This document shows, piece by piece, positions 6,698 to 17,700 of a DNA stretch of 38,785 nucleotides (positions are counted from its first letter, which is position 1; every line of letters begins with the position of its first letter). Both the position numbers and the translations under genes were made by a program. The DNA is taken from positions 1 to 38,785 of the forward strand of contig JAKQLF010000089.1 of NCBI GenBank assembly GCA_029567325.1, given 5' to 3'. Origin of the DNA: Bacteroidota bacterium. GTDB taxonomy: Bacteria > Bacteroidota > Bacteroidia > Chitinophagales > Saprospiraceae. The notes under the pieces are model-generated. The model was not told the origin of the DNA. It did no database searches and was given only the letters and a program-made list of their open reading frames with translations.

Positions 6698-7876
6698 TCA
6701 TATCAATAACCAAGCCGCCAAACCACTACCCACCTCCAATGCATCTTCATCAATGTCAAAAGTTGGCGTATGTACGGGGCTGGTGATGCCTTCTGCAACA
6801 TTACCGGTGCCCAATCTGTAGAAACAAGCAGGCATGACTTGTGTATAGTAAGAAAAATCCTCGGCAGTGAGTCTGATTGGAAGCTCCTCTACCTGCTCTT
6901 TTCCCAAATAGTCAATCATTTTTTGCTTTATGGTGTCCGACAATGGTACGTCATTTATCAAACTTGGATATCCAACCGAAATATAAACTTCACAAGTTGC
7001 GCCCATTGCCTGTGCCGTCAATTCACAAATTTGTTTGATGTGCTCATGTGCTTCATACCGCCATTTTTCATCCATAGCCCGGAATGTTCCTTCCATTTTT
7101 ACTTCATCTGGAATGATATTGGTGGCGCCCCCCGTAGAATTAATTTTGCCGATGGTCAAAACACTTGGGGAAATAGGATTATTGCGTCTGCTGATTACTT
7201 GCTGCAATGCCGTGATGATCTGCGCAGCAACCAATATGGTATCTACAGCGGTATGAGGTGTAGCTGCATGTCCCCCTTTACCACGCACTGTGAAATACAA
7301 TTCATCAGCAGAAGCCATGTATTGTCCTGATCTGATGCCTACATTTCCCACCGTCATAGATGGATAGACGTGTTGACCAAGTATATATTCAGGATAAGTT
7401 TTACCAAAAGCACCTTCCTCTAGTAACAGACTCGCACCTCCTGGATGTTTTTCTTCTCCGGGTTGAAAAATAAAGTCAATTTGACCCGAAATTTTTGATT
7501 TTAATGCATTGAGAATGAGGATGGCACCCATCAATGAAGAACTGTGTACGTCATGGCCACAGGCGTGCATTTTCCCAGGTACTTGAGATTTATAAGACTT
7601 GTCACTGACTTCAGCAATAGGAAGTGCATCCATATCTGCTCTGTAAGCCCTTCTTTTTCCAGGTAAATCACCGGTGAGGGTAGCAACAATTCCTGTACCG
7701 GCCCAACCAAAGGTATAGGGAATTTGATGTTCATCCAAAAAAGCTTTGATGTAATTACTGGTGTTTATTTCTTCAAATGACAATTCGGGATGTGCGTGGA
7801 GGTAATGTCTAAAAGACTGGATTTCGCTTTTGTATTGTTTGGCTAAATCCTTTATTTCTTGAATGGATATGGTCAC
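6698..7876 (-). CDS. M20-family amidohydrolase (N-acyl-amino-acid / hippurate hydrolase type)
   Basis: A 392-residue zinc amidohydrolase of the M20D group, which removes acyl groups from amino acids or related amides in the cytoplasm. Visible motifs are HAHPELSFEE, RADMDALPI, MHACGHDVH (ligands C106 and H108), FQPGEEKHPGGA (E141/E142), GQHVYP (H169), the dimerisation-domain GKGGHAATPH, and TAEDFSYY near the end. The length is normal. The start is GTG, and it overlaps the stop of the glycosyltransferase gene as GTGA, which implies translational coupling. It is the last gene of the recR operon. The exact substrate cannot be read from sequence. Confidence 0.93.
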   Translation of the reverse strand: MTISIQEIKDLAKQYKSEIQSFRHYLHAHPELSFEEINTSNYIKAFLDEHQIPYTFGWAGTGIVATLTGDLPGKRRAYRADMDALPIAEVSDKSYKSQVPGKMHACGHDVHSSSLMGAILILNALKSKISGQIDFIFQPGEEKHPGGASLLLEEGAFGKTYPEYILGQHVYPSMTVGNVGIRSGQYMASADELYFTVRGKGGHAATPHTAVDTILVAAQIITALQQVISRRNNPISPSVLTIGKINSTGGATNIIPDEVKMEGTFRAMDEKWRYEAHEHIKQICELTAQAMGATCEVYISVGYPSLINDVPLSDTIKQKMIDYLGKEQVEELPIRLTAEDFSYYTQVMPACFYRLGTGNVAEGITSPVHTPTFDIDEDALEVGSGLAAWLLI

Positions 7877-9798
7877 TGCTTTTTTAAATTTGATAGTACA
7901 ATTTTGATGTCTTGTACAGGGTGATAATATTTAGCGTAACAAATATCGGCTTTTTCATCGGTGTCTACAAAGTTTCCTTGAATGAGTTCGCCTATGATAT
8001 TTTGTGTTGTAAAAATACCCGGTGCCAATGCAGGTAAGTTGTGAGCCGCTTGCAAATTGTGGTAAGCCACCAAGGTTGTTTTACCAATGATGGTTTGACA
8101 CAACTTCTTCACAGAAACCTTATTGACAAAAATGGAAATGGGTAGCAGTAGCAATGAAAAAACGATGTCGACCAGTCTTTTCAACCTCAAATAAAGCGGT
8201 TTGGCCAAATTGTAAGTTGATTCAACTGAATATATTTCTCCTCGATTTTTACTGGATTTACTGCCGACAATGGCTTGCGATCGATGCCCAGCTATTTTAT
8301 AATGAATATCTGTCATAGGGAAACTCATCAATTCCAAAATCTTTGACATTTTCATCGAAGCCGCATCAAACACCACTTCATTGGGCTTCAGTGTTTTGAT
8401 TACTTCAGTCAATTTACCCACATGATTAATGTAAGCCGAAGATAAATCTTTTTCATCTGGAGATACGGTGCCTATGATTTCATTGTGTTTGTCTAGTGAC
8501 ATGATTTGGAACAACTCTCTACTTCTGGATTCGTTGGCAATGAAAAGTATTTTTTTGCTTTCCGAGGTTGAATTCCTCCATTTTTGGCCCATCATTCGTA
8601 AACCAAGAAATATAAAATAGGTAAAAACCAAACCCAAAAATAGCACAACCCGGCTATTTCTAAATTCTGTAGGCAATAAAGCGTAGATCATCAAGATGAT
8701 GACGGCTGCTACCAAAATGCCCGCATTGAGGTATTTGCGTTTCGCGTATTGATCGTACCATCCAAAAAACCAGACACTGGTGACAATAGTTAAGGAGGCG
8801 AGGACGGAGGTAATTACAATGTTTTTGGGCTCGTAATATCCAATATCATGAAAATAAATCATGCCCCATAAAAGTTGTACTCCTACATAGGAAAATATGC
8901 CGAATATCAAACCCAACAATGGTTTCCAAAGTGAAAGAAAAAGGTTTTTCAAATAATGGATGCTTCCAATAATGGCGATGGCAACCTTCAAAAAAGGTAC
9001 AAATAAGGTGGACTTGGACTGGAAATGTTTTTCTGCATAAATAGACATGGCTTGGTAAAAGCTTTTGTGGTATTTTATGCTCGTTTTTTTAGTGCTTTCC
9101 CCTTTGAAATGCACAATTTTGGCTGCTGGTAAATAGTGTATTTTATATCCACTGTCCAGGATTCTTTTGGACAAATCGATGTCTTCTCCGTACATGAAAA
9201 AATGATCGTCAAATCCGCCAAGTTGTTGCAATAGAGTAGTCTGGGTAAACATAAAGGCACCCGTAAGTACTTCTATATCAGCACTTTCATCCTGCCTGAT
9301 GTGTCCAAGATAATAATTATTGAAACTTTTTGAAGTAGGAAACAATCGATACAAACCAGTCATTTTACAGAACGAGGACCACAATGTAGGCAAACCACGC
9401 TTTGATTCTGGAAGGTATTTTCCTGCGCCATCGACCATTTGAGCGCCAATTGCACCAGTTTGAGGATGTTGTTCTAAATACTGAAAGCAAACCTCTAGCG
9501 TATTTTCAGAAAGTAGGGTATCAGGATTCAAAATGAGGGTATATTTCCCTCGTGCAATGGAAATTCCTTGATTATTTGCCGATCCAAATCCCATGTTCTG
9601 TTCATTGGCGATGACCAATACTTCGGGAAAATTTTGCCTCAAAGCTCCTACACTTCCATCCACTGAGTGGTTGTCAACTACGATTATTTCAATGTGTCTT
9701 TGACCACTATTTGCATAAATAGATTCTATACATCGGAATAAAAAATCCCTGACATTATAATTGACAATGACAATGCTGATATCTATTGGCAAAATCAA
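7873..9798 (-). CDS. GT2 glycosyltransferase fused to a degenerate polyprenyl-phosphate sugar-transferase-like tail
   Basis: A 641-residue protein. Residues 6-240 are a family-2 glycosyltransferase (SIVIVNYN, VVDNHSVDGS, NPDTLL at 91-96, FMYGEDIDLSKR), of the rhamnosyltransferase-like type. Four or five membrane helices follow (about 265-315, 325-348, 358-376, 384-402), then a Rossmann-like segment (416-495), and a tail (531-641) that recalls bacterial sugar transferases: KPLYLRLKRLVDIVFSLLLLP and AYHNLQAAHNLPALAPGIF. The usual catalytic stretch between these two blocks is missing, so the tail is probably not active. The start is TTG, overlapping the recR stop as TTGA. A role in envelope polysaccharide assembly is likely. 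Confidence 0.85.
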   Translation of the reverse strand: MILPIDISIVIVNYNVRDFLFRCIESIYANSGQRHIEIIVVDNHSVDGSVGALRQNFPEVLVIANEQNMGFGSANNQGISIARGKYTLILNPDTLLSENTLEVCFQYLEQHPQTGAIGAQMVDGAGKYLPESKRGLPTLWSSFCKMTGLYRLFPTSKSFNNYYLGHIRQDESADIEVLTGAFMFTQTTLLQQLGGFDDHFFMYGEDIDLSKRILDSGYKIHYLPAAKIVHFKGESTKKTSIKYHKSFYQAMSIYAEKHFQSKSTLFVPFLKVAIAIIGSIHYLKNLFLSLWKPLLGLIFGIFSYVGVQLLWGMIYFHDIGYYEPKNIVITSVLASLTIVTSVWFFGWYDQYAKRKYLNAGILVAAVIILMIYALLPTEFRNSRVVLFLGLVFTYFIFLGLRMMGQKWRNSTSESKKILFIANESRSRELFQIMSLDKHNEIIGTVSPDEKDLSSAYINHVGKLTEVIKTLKPNEVVFDAASMKMSKILELMSFPMTDIHYKIAGHRSQAIVGSKSSKNRGEIYSVESTYNLAKPLYLRLKRLVDIVFSLLLLPISIFVNKVSVKKLCQTIIGKTTLVAYHNLQAAHNLPALAPGIFTTQNIIGELIQGNFVDTDEKADICYAKYYHPVQDIKIVLSNLKKQ

Positions 9799-10412
9799 TT
9801 TGACCCATTTTGGTGATAAGGCGTTCGCGATAAAATAGATCGGCCAAGTGTAAACTCATCTGCATACTCCAATTCGCCGCCAAAAGAAACCCCTCTTGCG
9901 ATGGTACTGATTTTTACATTACTATCAGCTAGTAATTTGGAAATGTAAAATATGGTGGTCTCGCCATCGATAGTTGGGCTAACAGCCATGATCAACTCCT
10001 CCACACCTTCAGTTTTTACTCGTTGAATTAAGCTTTCTATATAAAGATTCTCGGGGCCAATGCCATTGATGGGGGAGATCACTCCTCCCAGAATGTGGTA
10101 CAAACCATTGTATTGTTGTGTATCTTCAATGGCCAACAAGTCCCGTAAATTTTCTACCACACAAATCACTCTCTTATGGCGGCTAGATGACGCACAAATA
10201 TCACACAGATCATTGTCAGCAACCAGATTACAGCGTTTGCATTGCTTTATCTTAGTGTTGAGTTGAATGAGTGCATCCACCAAAATTTCTGATTTATGAT
10301 TTTGATCTTGAATGAGGTGAAGGGCGAGACGCAACGCTGTTTTTCTACCGATTCCCGGTAAACTTGCGATGGCGTTGACTGCTTGCTCCAATATTTTTGA
10401 TGGATAATTCAT
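9795..10412 (-). CDS. recR: Recombination mediator protein RecR
   Basis: A 205-residue RecR, of the usual length, which works with RecO (and RecF) to load RecA at gaps. Visible parts are the helix-hairpin-helix SLPGIGRKTALRLA (residues 17-30), a C4 zinc finger with C58, C61, C70 and C73, a Toprim domain (about 80-175) with VICVVENLRDLLAIE, and the Walker-B-like GVSFGGELEYADEFTLGRSI near the C-terminus. ATG start; first gene of the three-gene operon, overlapping the glycosyltransferase by 4 bp. Confidence 0.97.
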   Translation of the reverse strand: MNYPSKILEQAVNAIASLPGIGRKTALRLALHLIQDQNHKSEILVDALIQLNTKIKQCKRCNLVADNDLCDICASSSRHKRVICVVENLRDLLAIEDTQQYNGLYHILGGVISPINGIGPENLYIESLIQRVKTEGVEELIMAVSPTIDGETTIFYISKLLADSNVKISTIARGVSFGGELEYADEFTLGRSILSRTPYHQNGSN

Positions 10413-10696
10413 CTGGTGAGTTATACTGATTGTTGTGACGTAAAATTAAACTAATTGTTTTAAATATTATGCTTTTTCAAAATGTCTTATGGAACACCAA
10501 AAGGATTGATTTGTTTTTGTAGTTCTTAAATCATGAAATGGCTGTCATTCAATAAAAATTGTACATCTCAACATCTTAAAACCGATTTGGTCTCGTATAT
10601 GTATGTATCGAATACTATTGGCCTTTGAGTTCGGTCAAAACTATTCTGATGATTCCTAAAAAACATAGTTCGCTTTTCTAAACCGAAGAAAGTTAA

Positions 10697-12175
10697 ATGC
10701 TGTATTGTAGTTCTTTGAAATTATCAGGTGTCAAGAACTGGATTTTTGATGATGCCCTCAAATGGGTTTTATTTATGTTAATCACCCTTGGTTCTTTTCA
10801 TCAGATTTTTGGACAGGATCAATTAGGATTACGAATGGGTAATTACGCAGGTTCTTGGAGCGCGGCAATCAATCCTGCAAATAGTGCTTATTTTTCAGGT
10901 AAATGGGACATAGGCCTAGGAGCTTTTGGCTTTTACGAAAACAATGACATTTTATACTTCAAAAATACCTCGGCGCTGCATTCATTTTTAAATGCAGATA
11001 AAATTAAGACATTTTCCAGTGATAAAGAGTTGAGTGACCATCAGAATGGTTCAATTACAGGTATTTATGATTTAAATCAAGCATCAAATTTTGGTCAGAT
11101 GATGGCACGATTGGATGGACCCTCTTTTTTATACAAACTGAATCGAAACTATACCATTGGCTTATCTACCAGCACTAGAGTCAATATTGGATTTCAAAAC
11201 ATTCCCCAAGACTTGTCATCACCACGTTTTGACAATGTTTCTTCTTTTGAAAATAAAATCTTACCTCCTTTGAAAGGAAATGCCATGGTTTGGAGTGAAA
11301 TCGCACCAATATTGAGTCATCGCCGAATAGCTGATTATGATTTTTCAATTGGCATTACACCAAAACTTTTAATAGGTCATGAATCAGTCTATTTAAAATC
11401 TGAAGATTTGGCCATTAAATTAGGAATGGATTCTAGCCTTTATTATGCAGGGAATTTGAATTTTGGAATTACACACGCTAATTTGACGAGCCAAGAAGTA
11501 GGTTTGAAGGTTTCAGGTTGGGGTACAGGATTGGATGTGGGTTTTGCTTTTGGAGTACAAGAGTACACAAAATCTGATATACCCAAATATAAGTGGAGAG
11601 CTGGATTTGCCCTGCTCGACCTTGGTTTTATATCATTTAATAAAAAAGCTTCAAGGCATAAGATAGCGCTCCGAGATAAACAACGTGCTGGAACCATCGA
11701 GAGCGAAAATCCTCAAACAGTCAATTCTTTGAAAACTTTTAAGGAATCTTTTATCAACGATACCACTCAAGTGGAAGGTTATGCCATTTTTACACCTGCA
11801 GCCCTTTCAGCCAATTTTGACTACCGCATCATATCAGATTTATACATCGGCATTTTGATGATTCAAAAAGTACCAATGGGTGCAAATGCTTTACAAAGAC
11901 CATCAAATTTGGTTATCTCACCACGTTTTGAAAGAAAATGGTACTCGATTGGCACTTCACTTTCTTTAGTAAACTGGAAAAATTTGCAACTTGGCATGTC
12001 AGCGAAACTTGGTTTTTTATACTTTGGGACTGAAAATTTGATGGCGTTGGCTTTGAATAATGAGCGCCTTTATAGCACAGACTTTTATGTGGGAATGAAA
12101 ATCAATGATTTTACTTTTGGGTCCAATAGGAAAGAAAAGAACAAGACCAAAAAAGTAAAATGTCCAACTTTTTAA
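10697..12175 (+). CDS. DUF5723-like outer-membrane or secreted protein
   Basis: A 492-residue protein with an N-terminal hydrophobic segment (about residues 22-38, WVLFMLITLGSFHQIFG) ending before QDQLGLRMGNYAGSWSAAINPANSAYFSGKWDIGLG. That opening and the many alternating-hydrophobicity strands resemble DUF5723 proteins of Bacteroidota, which are predicted outer-membrane beta-barrels. It ends with a basic segment (SNRKEKNKTKKVKCPTF). The ATG at 10697 leaves 19 residues before the hydrophobic core; an internal ATG at 10775 would shorten the signal too much. It stands alone; function unknown. Confidence 0.65.
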   Translation: MLYCSSLKLSGVKNWIFDDALKWVLFMLITLGSFHQIFGQDQLGLRMGNYAGSWSAAINPANSAYFSGKWDIGLGAFGFYENNDILYFKNTSALHSFLNADKIKTFSSDKELSDHQNGSITGIYDLNQASNFGQMMARLDGPSFLYKLNRNYTIGLSTSTRVNIGFQNIPQDLSSPRFDNVSSFENKILPPLKGNAMVWSEIAPILSHRRIADYDFSIGITPKLLIGHESVYLKSEDLAIKLGMDSSLYYAGNLNFGITHANLTSQEVGLKVSGWGTGLDVGFAFGVQEYTKSDIPKYKWRAGFALLDLGFISFNKKASRHKIALRDKQRAGTIESENPQTVNSLKTFKESFINDTTQVEGYAIFTPAALSANFDYRIISDLYIGILMIQKVPMGANALQRPSNLVISPRFERKWYSIGTSLSLVNWKNLQLGMSAKLGFLYFGTENLMALALNNERLYSTDFYVGMKINDFTFGSNRKEKNKTKKVKCPTF

Positions 12176-12370
12176 ACGGTTGCTGCGTTATGAAGGAGTT
12201 TTAGCGTTTTTGGTTTCTGGATAATTAAATGTTTATTTGTTTTGATTAATATCACCCTGATCCTATTGTTGAAATCAGTAGGTTTTAATATAATTGCAGT
12301 CTAACCTTCAATCACAGGCCTCCATTAATGCCACAAATTGTTTTCTTTAATAATCAAATTGATTTTTGAC

Positions 12371-14539
12371 ATGCGCATTTTATCTACCCTTTTACTGCTT
12401 ACGATTTATTTGCAAACCTATGCTGGTGAAGGCATGTGGTTACCTCATTTACTCAAGGCAATGAATGAAAAAGACATGCAAGCCATGGGTATGAAACTCA
12501 AGGCCGAAGATATTTATAGTGTAAATAAGGGGTCTTTAAAAGATGCAATTGTGCACTTTGGCGGATTTTGTACAGGTGAGGTGATTTCTGCTCAAGGTTT
12601 GGTATTGACCAACCACCACTGTGGATATGACAATATTTTATCTCATTCTACTTTAGAAAAGAACTACATGAAGAATGGATTTTGGTCAAAGAGTTTGAAG
12701 GAAGAATTGCCCAATAAGGGTTTGTTTGTAAAATTTATAGAAAAGATTGAGGACGTCACTAGTCAAATAATGGCGGGGATTTCCCCAGGCATTTCATTGA
12801 AAGAAAGGCAGATTTTGATTGATGCCAATATTGCTAAATTTAAAGCGCAAATGAAGATGGATAAGTTTCACGCAGTGGATATAAAGCCATTTTTTGCGGG
12901 CAATCAATATTTGGCTTTTTATACAGTTTCTTACAACGACATTCGGCTTGTTGGTACCCCGCCCGAGTCTATAGGTAAATTTGGTGCCGACACGGATAAC
13001 TGGGTATGGCCAAGACATACTGGAGACTTTTCTCTTTTTAGAATTTATGCGGGTCCAAACAATGAACCAGCAGATTATGCTGAAAATAATAAACCTTTCA
13101 CGCCAAGTCACTTTTTACCTGTTTCACTGGATGGGGTAGAAGAAGGTGATTTTACGATGATTTTTGGTTTTCCTGGCAGGACAGATGAGTATCTTCCAGC
13201 AATAGCGGTAGAGCAAGTAATGGATGTTTCTGATCCTGCAAAAATTGCTGTCAGAGATGCTGCCTTGAAGGTGATGGATAAATACATGCGCAAAGATCCA
13301 GTTACCAAGCTAAAATATGCTGGTAAATTCGCTACCATTGCCAATTATTGGAAAAAGTGGATTGGAGAAGCGGAGGGTTTGAAAAAAACCAATGCAGTTT
13401 ATAAGAAATTAAAATTTGAGAAAGAGTTTGAAAGAAGGGCTAATTTAGACACGAGATACAAAGGTTTACTTCCGCGTTTTAATGCCTTATATGAAGACAT
13501 CGAAGAAGTTTCCATGGTGAGAGATTACTTCAGTGAGGCGCCAAATAGAAACATTGAGTTATTGCGTCTGATGAATACCATAAGGCCTCTTGTTTCTACT
13601 TTTGAGAACAATGGAGCTGCTGATTATGAAAAAATGAAATTGCGGGTCTTGACAAGTTTAGAAGCATTTTATAAAGAATATGCTGCGGAAATAGACCATG
13701 AGATTTTCGAAAGAGTCATGGAAATTTGTGTTCAAAATATACCAGCCAAATATCTTCCAACTTCGGTAATTGACAAAGACATACAACAAATGGCACTTAA
13801 AATTTATGGTCAGTCCAACTTTACAGATATGGATAAAGCTAAGGCTGTTTTGTCAAAAAATCCCGCAGAAGCAGTAAAAATGATCCAATCTGATCCTGCG
13901 TTTATGCTCGCAAATGAATGGAATGATCTCATGAAAATAGAAGTTTCCCCTATTTACGACATTACAAAAGCAAAGATAGATTCACTTCAAATGATTTACA
14001 TGAAGGCGCAAATGGATCTGTTTCCAGAAAAGAAATTTTATCCAGATGCCAATTCGACTTTGCGGGTAACTTTTGGAAAGGTCAGTGGCTTTAAGCCGAA
14101 AGATGGTTTGATTTACGACCATACTACCCATTTGGACGGTGTCATAGAGAAATATATTCCAAGTGATTATGAGTTTGATGTGGACCCTAAATTACTGGAC
14201 TTATATAACAAAAAAGACTACGGCCCATATGCTGACGAAACAGGAAGTGTACCTGTGTGTTTTCTTGGGAGCAACCATACGACTGGAGGAAACTCTGGGA
14301 GTCCTGCCATTGATGCAAATGGAAACTTGATTGGCCTCAACTTTGACAGGGTTTGGGAAGGGACGATGAGTGACAACAATTATGATCCTAGCATATGTAG
14401 AAACATCATGGTCGATGCACGTTATATTTTATTCATTATTGACAAACATGCCGGAGCTAACAGACTCATAGATGAGATGAAACTTGTGCACCCAAAAAAG
14501 AAAAAGAAGAAAAAGAAACAAGTTGAAGCAATGTATTAA
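12371..14539 (+). CDS. S46 dipeptidyl peptidase, DPP11-like
   Basis: A 722-residue periplasmic dipeptidyl aminopeptidase of family S46. I chose the ATG at 12371 because it gives a normal signal peptide (MRILSTLLLLTIYLQTYA); the frame could start at TTG 12338. Catalytic residues are H83 (TNHHCGYD), D219 (HTGDFSLFRIYAG) and S642 (TGGNSGSP). Arg660, 18 residues after the serine, sits where DPP11 enzymes have the arginine that selects Asp/Glu at P1, whereas DPP7-type enzymes have glycine. The protein ends in a run of eight lysines, an odd extension. It is followed by another peptidase gene; a role in peptide nutrition is likely. Confidence 0.93.
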   Translation: MRILSTLLLLTIYLQTYAGEGMWLPHLLKAMNEKDMQAMGMKLKAEDIYSVNKGSLKDAIVHFGGFCTGEVISAQGLVLTNHHCGYDNILSHSTLEKNYMKNGFWSKSLKEELPNKGLFVKFIEKIEDVTSQIMAGISPGISLKERQILIDANIAKFKAQMKMDKFHAVDIKPFFAGNQYLAFYTVSYNDIRLVGTPPESIGKFGADTDNWVWPRHTGDFSLFRIYAGPNNEPADYAENNKPFTPSHFLPVSLDGVEEGDFTMIFGFPGRTDEYLPAIAVEQVMDVSDPAKIAVRDAALKVMDKYMRKDPVTKLKYAGKFATIANYWKKWIGEAEGLKKTNAVYKKLKFEKEFERRANLDTRYKGLLPRFNALYEDIEEVSMVRDYFSEAPNRNIELLRLMNTIRPLVSTFENNGAADYEKMKLRVLTSLEAFYKEYAAEIDHEIFERVMEICVQNIPAKYLPTSVIDKDIQQMALKIYGQSNFTDMDKAKAVLSKNPAEAVKMIQSDPAFMLANEWNDLMKIEVSPIYDITKAKIDSLQMIYMKAQMDLFPEKKFYPDANSTLRVTFGKVSGFKPKDGLIYDHTTHLDGVIEKYIPSDYEFDVDPKLLDLYNKKDYGPYADETGSVPVCFLGSNHTTGGNSGSPAIDANGNLIGLNFDRVWEGTMSDNNYDPSICRNIMVDARYILFIIDKHAGANRLIDEMKLVHPKKKKKKKKQVEAMY

Positions 14540-14727
14540 TTAAGCTTTGCAAACTCTTTTTTCTTATTTTGATTACTTTTTTTTCAAATTTACTGGACTT
14601 TTAGGTAAATCCATTTGCCGGTGTTATAATTGGAGTAGTGATGAATCAATACTTCAGAATCCTTATTATTGTAACCTATTTTGGATGGTTTTAAGCCATT
14701 ATCCATTAAACAAAAAAAATTATTGAA

Positions 14728-17700
14728 ATGAAAAAACTGGTATCAATATTTCTTCTTTGTTTTATTTTTTCTACTTCAATTGCTCAGATTAATGCAAAAC
14801 TTATGCGTTATATGGATGTCTCTGATACACATATTGTTTTTGTGTTTGGGGGCGACATCTGGATAGTAGAAAAATCAGGTGGAATAACAATACAACTGAC
14901 AAATTCACTTGGAGAGGAATCATGGCCAAAGTTTTCACCAGATGGAAAATCCATAGCTTTTACAGCGGGTTATAACGGTAGTTCAAATATTTATGTCATG
15001 CCCGTGATGGGTGGAATACCTACTAGAGTGACTTACAAATCATTACCAGACAGAATGATTGATTGGCATCCAGATGGCAATCAGCTTCTTATTGGGTCTC
15101 CTGGAGAAAATGGGGGCAGACGTCTCTTAAATCAATTTTTTCTTGTATCAAAAAATGGAGGTCTTCCTGCGAAATTGCCCATTCCTTATGGTGAATTGGC
15201 GAGCTTTTCTCCCGATGGCAAAAAATTAGCATACATCACCAAAATTACTGAAAACTACCCATTCAAAAGAATCCGTAGTGGCAACAATAGTGACATCCTT
15301 ATTTACGATATGCAATCTCAAAAAGTTGAAAACATCACCCAGAGAATTGCCATCGATGGTAAACCAGCATGGGCAGGAAACACCATATATTTTCTCTCTG
15401 ACGAAAATGATGACATGAGATTAAATATCTGGGCATATGAAACAGGAAGTAAAACCATCAACCAGATCACAAATTTTAAGGATTTTGATATCTCGTATCT
15501 TTCTGCAGGGAACAAAGATCTGGTCTTTGAAATGGGTGGAGATCTTTTTCTGATGGATTTAGCCACTCGCAAATACAAAAAAATAGAAATAAAGGTTGTA
15601 AGTGATTTGATGACAGAAATTCCTCAGCTTAAAAATGTCAGCAAAAGGATTTCAAATATGTCTATTTCTCCTGATGGTAAAAGGGCGATTCTGGAAGCGA
15701 GAGGTGAGCTGTTTAATGTGCCGGCAAAAGAAGGGGTTACCTTAAATCTAACCCGTTCGAGTGGTGCATTTGATCGCGACCCAGCCTGGTCTCCTGATGG
15801 CAAAAACATAGCTTGGTGGAGTGATAAATCTGGTGAATATGAAATTTGGCTTCAAAATACCCAAGGTGAAGCAAACGCTCGTCAAATTTCCCATCGAAAA
15901 GGTGGATATGGCTATGCGCTGTTCTGGTCTCCAAATAATAAAAAACTTGCTTTCATTGACGAAAAAAATGACATCATAGTTATTGACGCCTCAACCGGAC
16001 TTGAAGAAAAAGTTGCTAATTCTGAATGGAATATTAGTCATGGGGGAAGAGGATCATTTGTTATCAACTGGTCACCAGACTCAAGATGGATTACATTCCC
16101 GCTTAGAGTAAAAAATGCGCAATCAGCTATTTTTATCTATGATACAGACAATAAAAAATTGAATCAAGCAACATCAGGTTTTTATTCAGATGCACGCCCA
16201 ATTTTCAGCCAAGATGGGAAGTATATATTTTTCCAAACAAATAGAAAAATGAATGCCGAATATTCAGCTATGGATGACGATACTTGGATTTATGCAAACG
16301 CCACAGAAATTGTTTCGGTAAATCTAAATAATGATATCCCTTCCATACTACCACCTAAAAATGATACTTTGACTGTTGTGGTTACAGAAAAAGTTGAAAA
16401 AAAGGATAATGTTGCCAAATCAGATGATAAGATAAAGGATACATTAAAAGTAAACATTGATTTTGAAAATTTTGAAGCCAGAATAGTCACGCTCCCTATG
16501 AAGGCTGGAAATTATGATAAAATGTCTGTGGTCGATAATAAACTCATTTATTTGCGTGTTCCCAATTCAGGATCAGGAGAAAATAGTAATTCTTTAAAAT
16601 ATTTCGATCTAAAAGAAAGAGAAGAGAAAGTAATCATTGACAAAGTAAGCGATTATGTTGTCTCTGCAGATGGGAAATCTATATTAGTAGAAAGCAATAA
16701 TCAATATTGTGTTATAGGCGTCAATCAAGGGCAAAAGATAGAAAAAACTGTTCCTACAGACGGCTTGGTCATGCAATGGGTAGCTAGACAAGAATGGGAA
16801 CAGATATTTCAGGACACCTGGAGAAGATATAGAGACTTCTTTTATGATCCCAATATGCAGAAAGTGGACTGGGATGGGTTGAGAATTCAATATGGCGCTT
16901 TGGTTAAAGATGCCAGAACTCGTTGGGATATCATCAATATTCAATCTACTTTGATCAGCGAGTTGGCTGCTGGTCACACTTATGCCCGCACAGGTGAAAC
17001 AGAGGAGTTTGTTCCACTCATCACAGGGTTTCTAGGTATTGATTGGAAAAAGGAGGGGAATAATTATGTAATAGGTAAGATAGTAAAACCTGCTGCCTGG
17101 GATACTGAGGTAAGGTCATCTTTTGATAGGCCTGGCATGGATGTAAAAGTTGGTGATATCATCACCGCCGTCAATGGTATTGAATTAGACATAAACAAGG
17201 ACCCATACGCTTCGTTTGAAGGTCTGGAAGGAAAAACGGTGGTTTTGAGTATAACAAGAAAGAATGGAGCTATTGAATCAAAGTCAGAAAAAGTAATTAC
17301 CTGCCTTACTTTGACAGAAGAAAGGAATCTAAGATTTTTGGAGTGGATTGAAAAAAACAGACTCATGGTTGAAAAACTTTCTGGTGGTAAATTGGGCTAT
17401 ATTTATATGTCAAATACATCTGCAGATGGCCAAAAAGAGCTTGTGCGTATGTATTATGGACAACTCGAAAAAGAAGGTTTCATTGTTGATGAAAGGTTTA
17501 ATGGTGGAGGTCAGCTGGCAGATCGTTTTATGGAGTTACTGTTGAGACCTGTGGTATATAATCTCAAATGGAGGACAGGAAAAAGCCATACTCAACCTAT
17601 CAAAACAAATACTGGACCATTGGGAATGCTGATAAATGGTTGGGCTGGCTCAGGTGGAGATGGCCTCCCATGGGCATTTAAGGTATTGAAAGCTGGTCCG

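Noticed and set aside
6770-7330. 186-codon plus-strand frame
   Set aside because: It lies antisense inside the well-supported M20 amidohydrolase gene and has no recognisable features.
12338-12370. TTG start for the S46 peptidase
   Set aside because: The ATG at 12371 gives a standard signal peptide; the extra 11 residues would precede it without reason.
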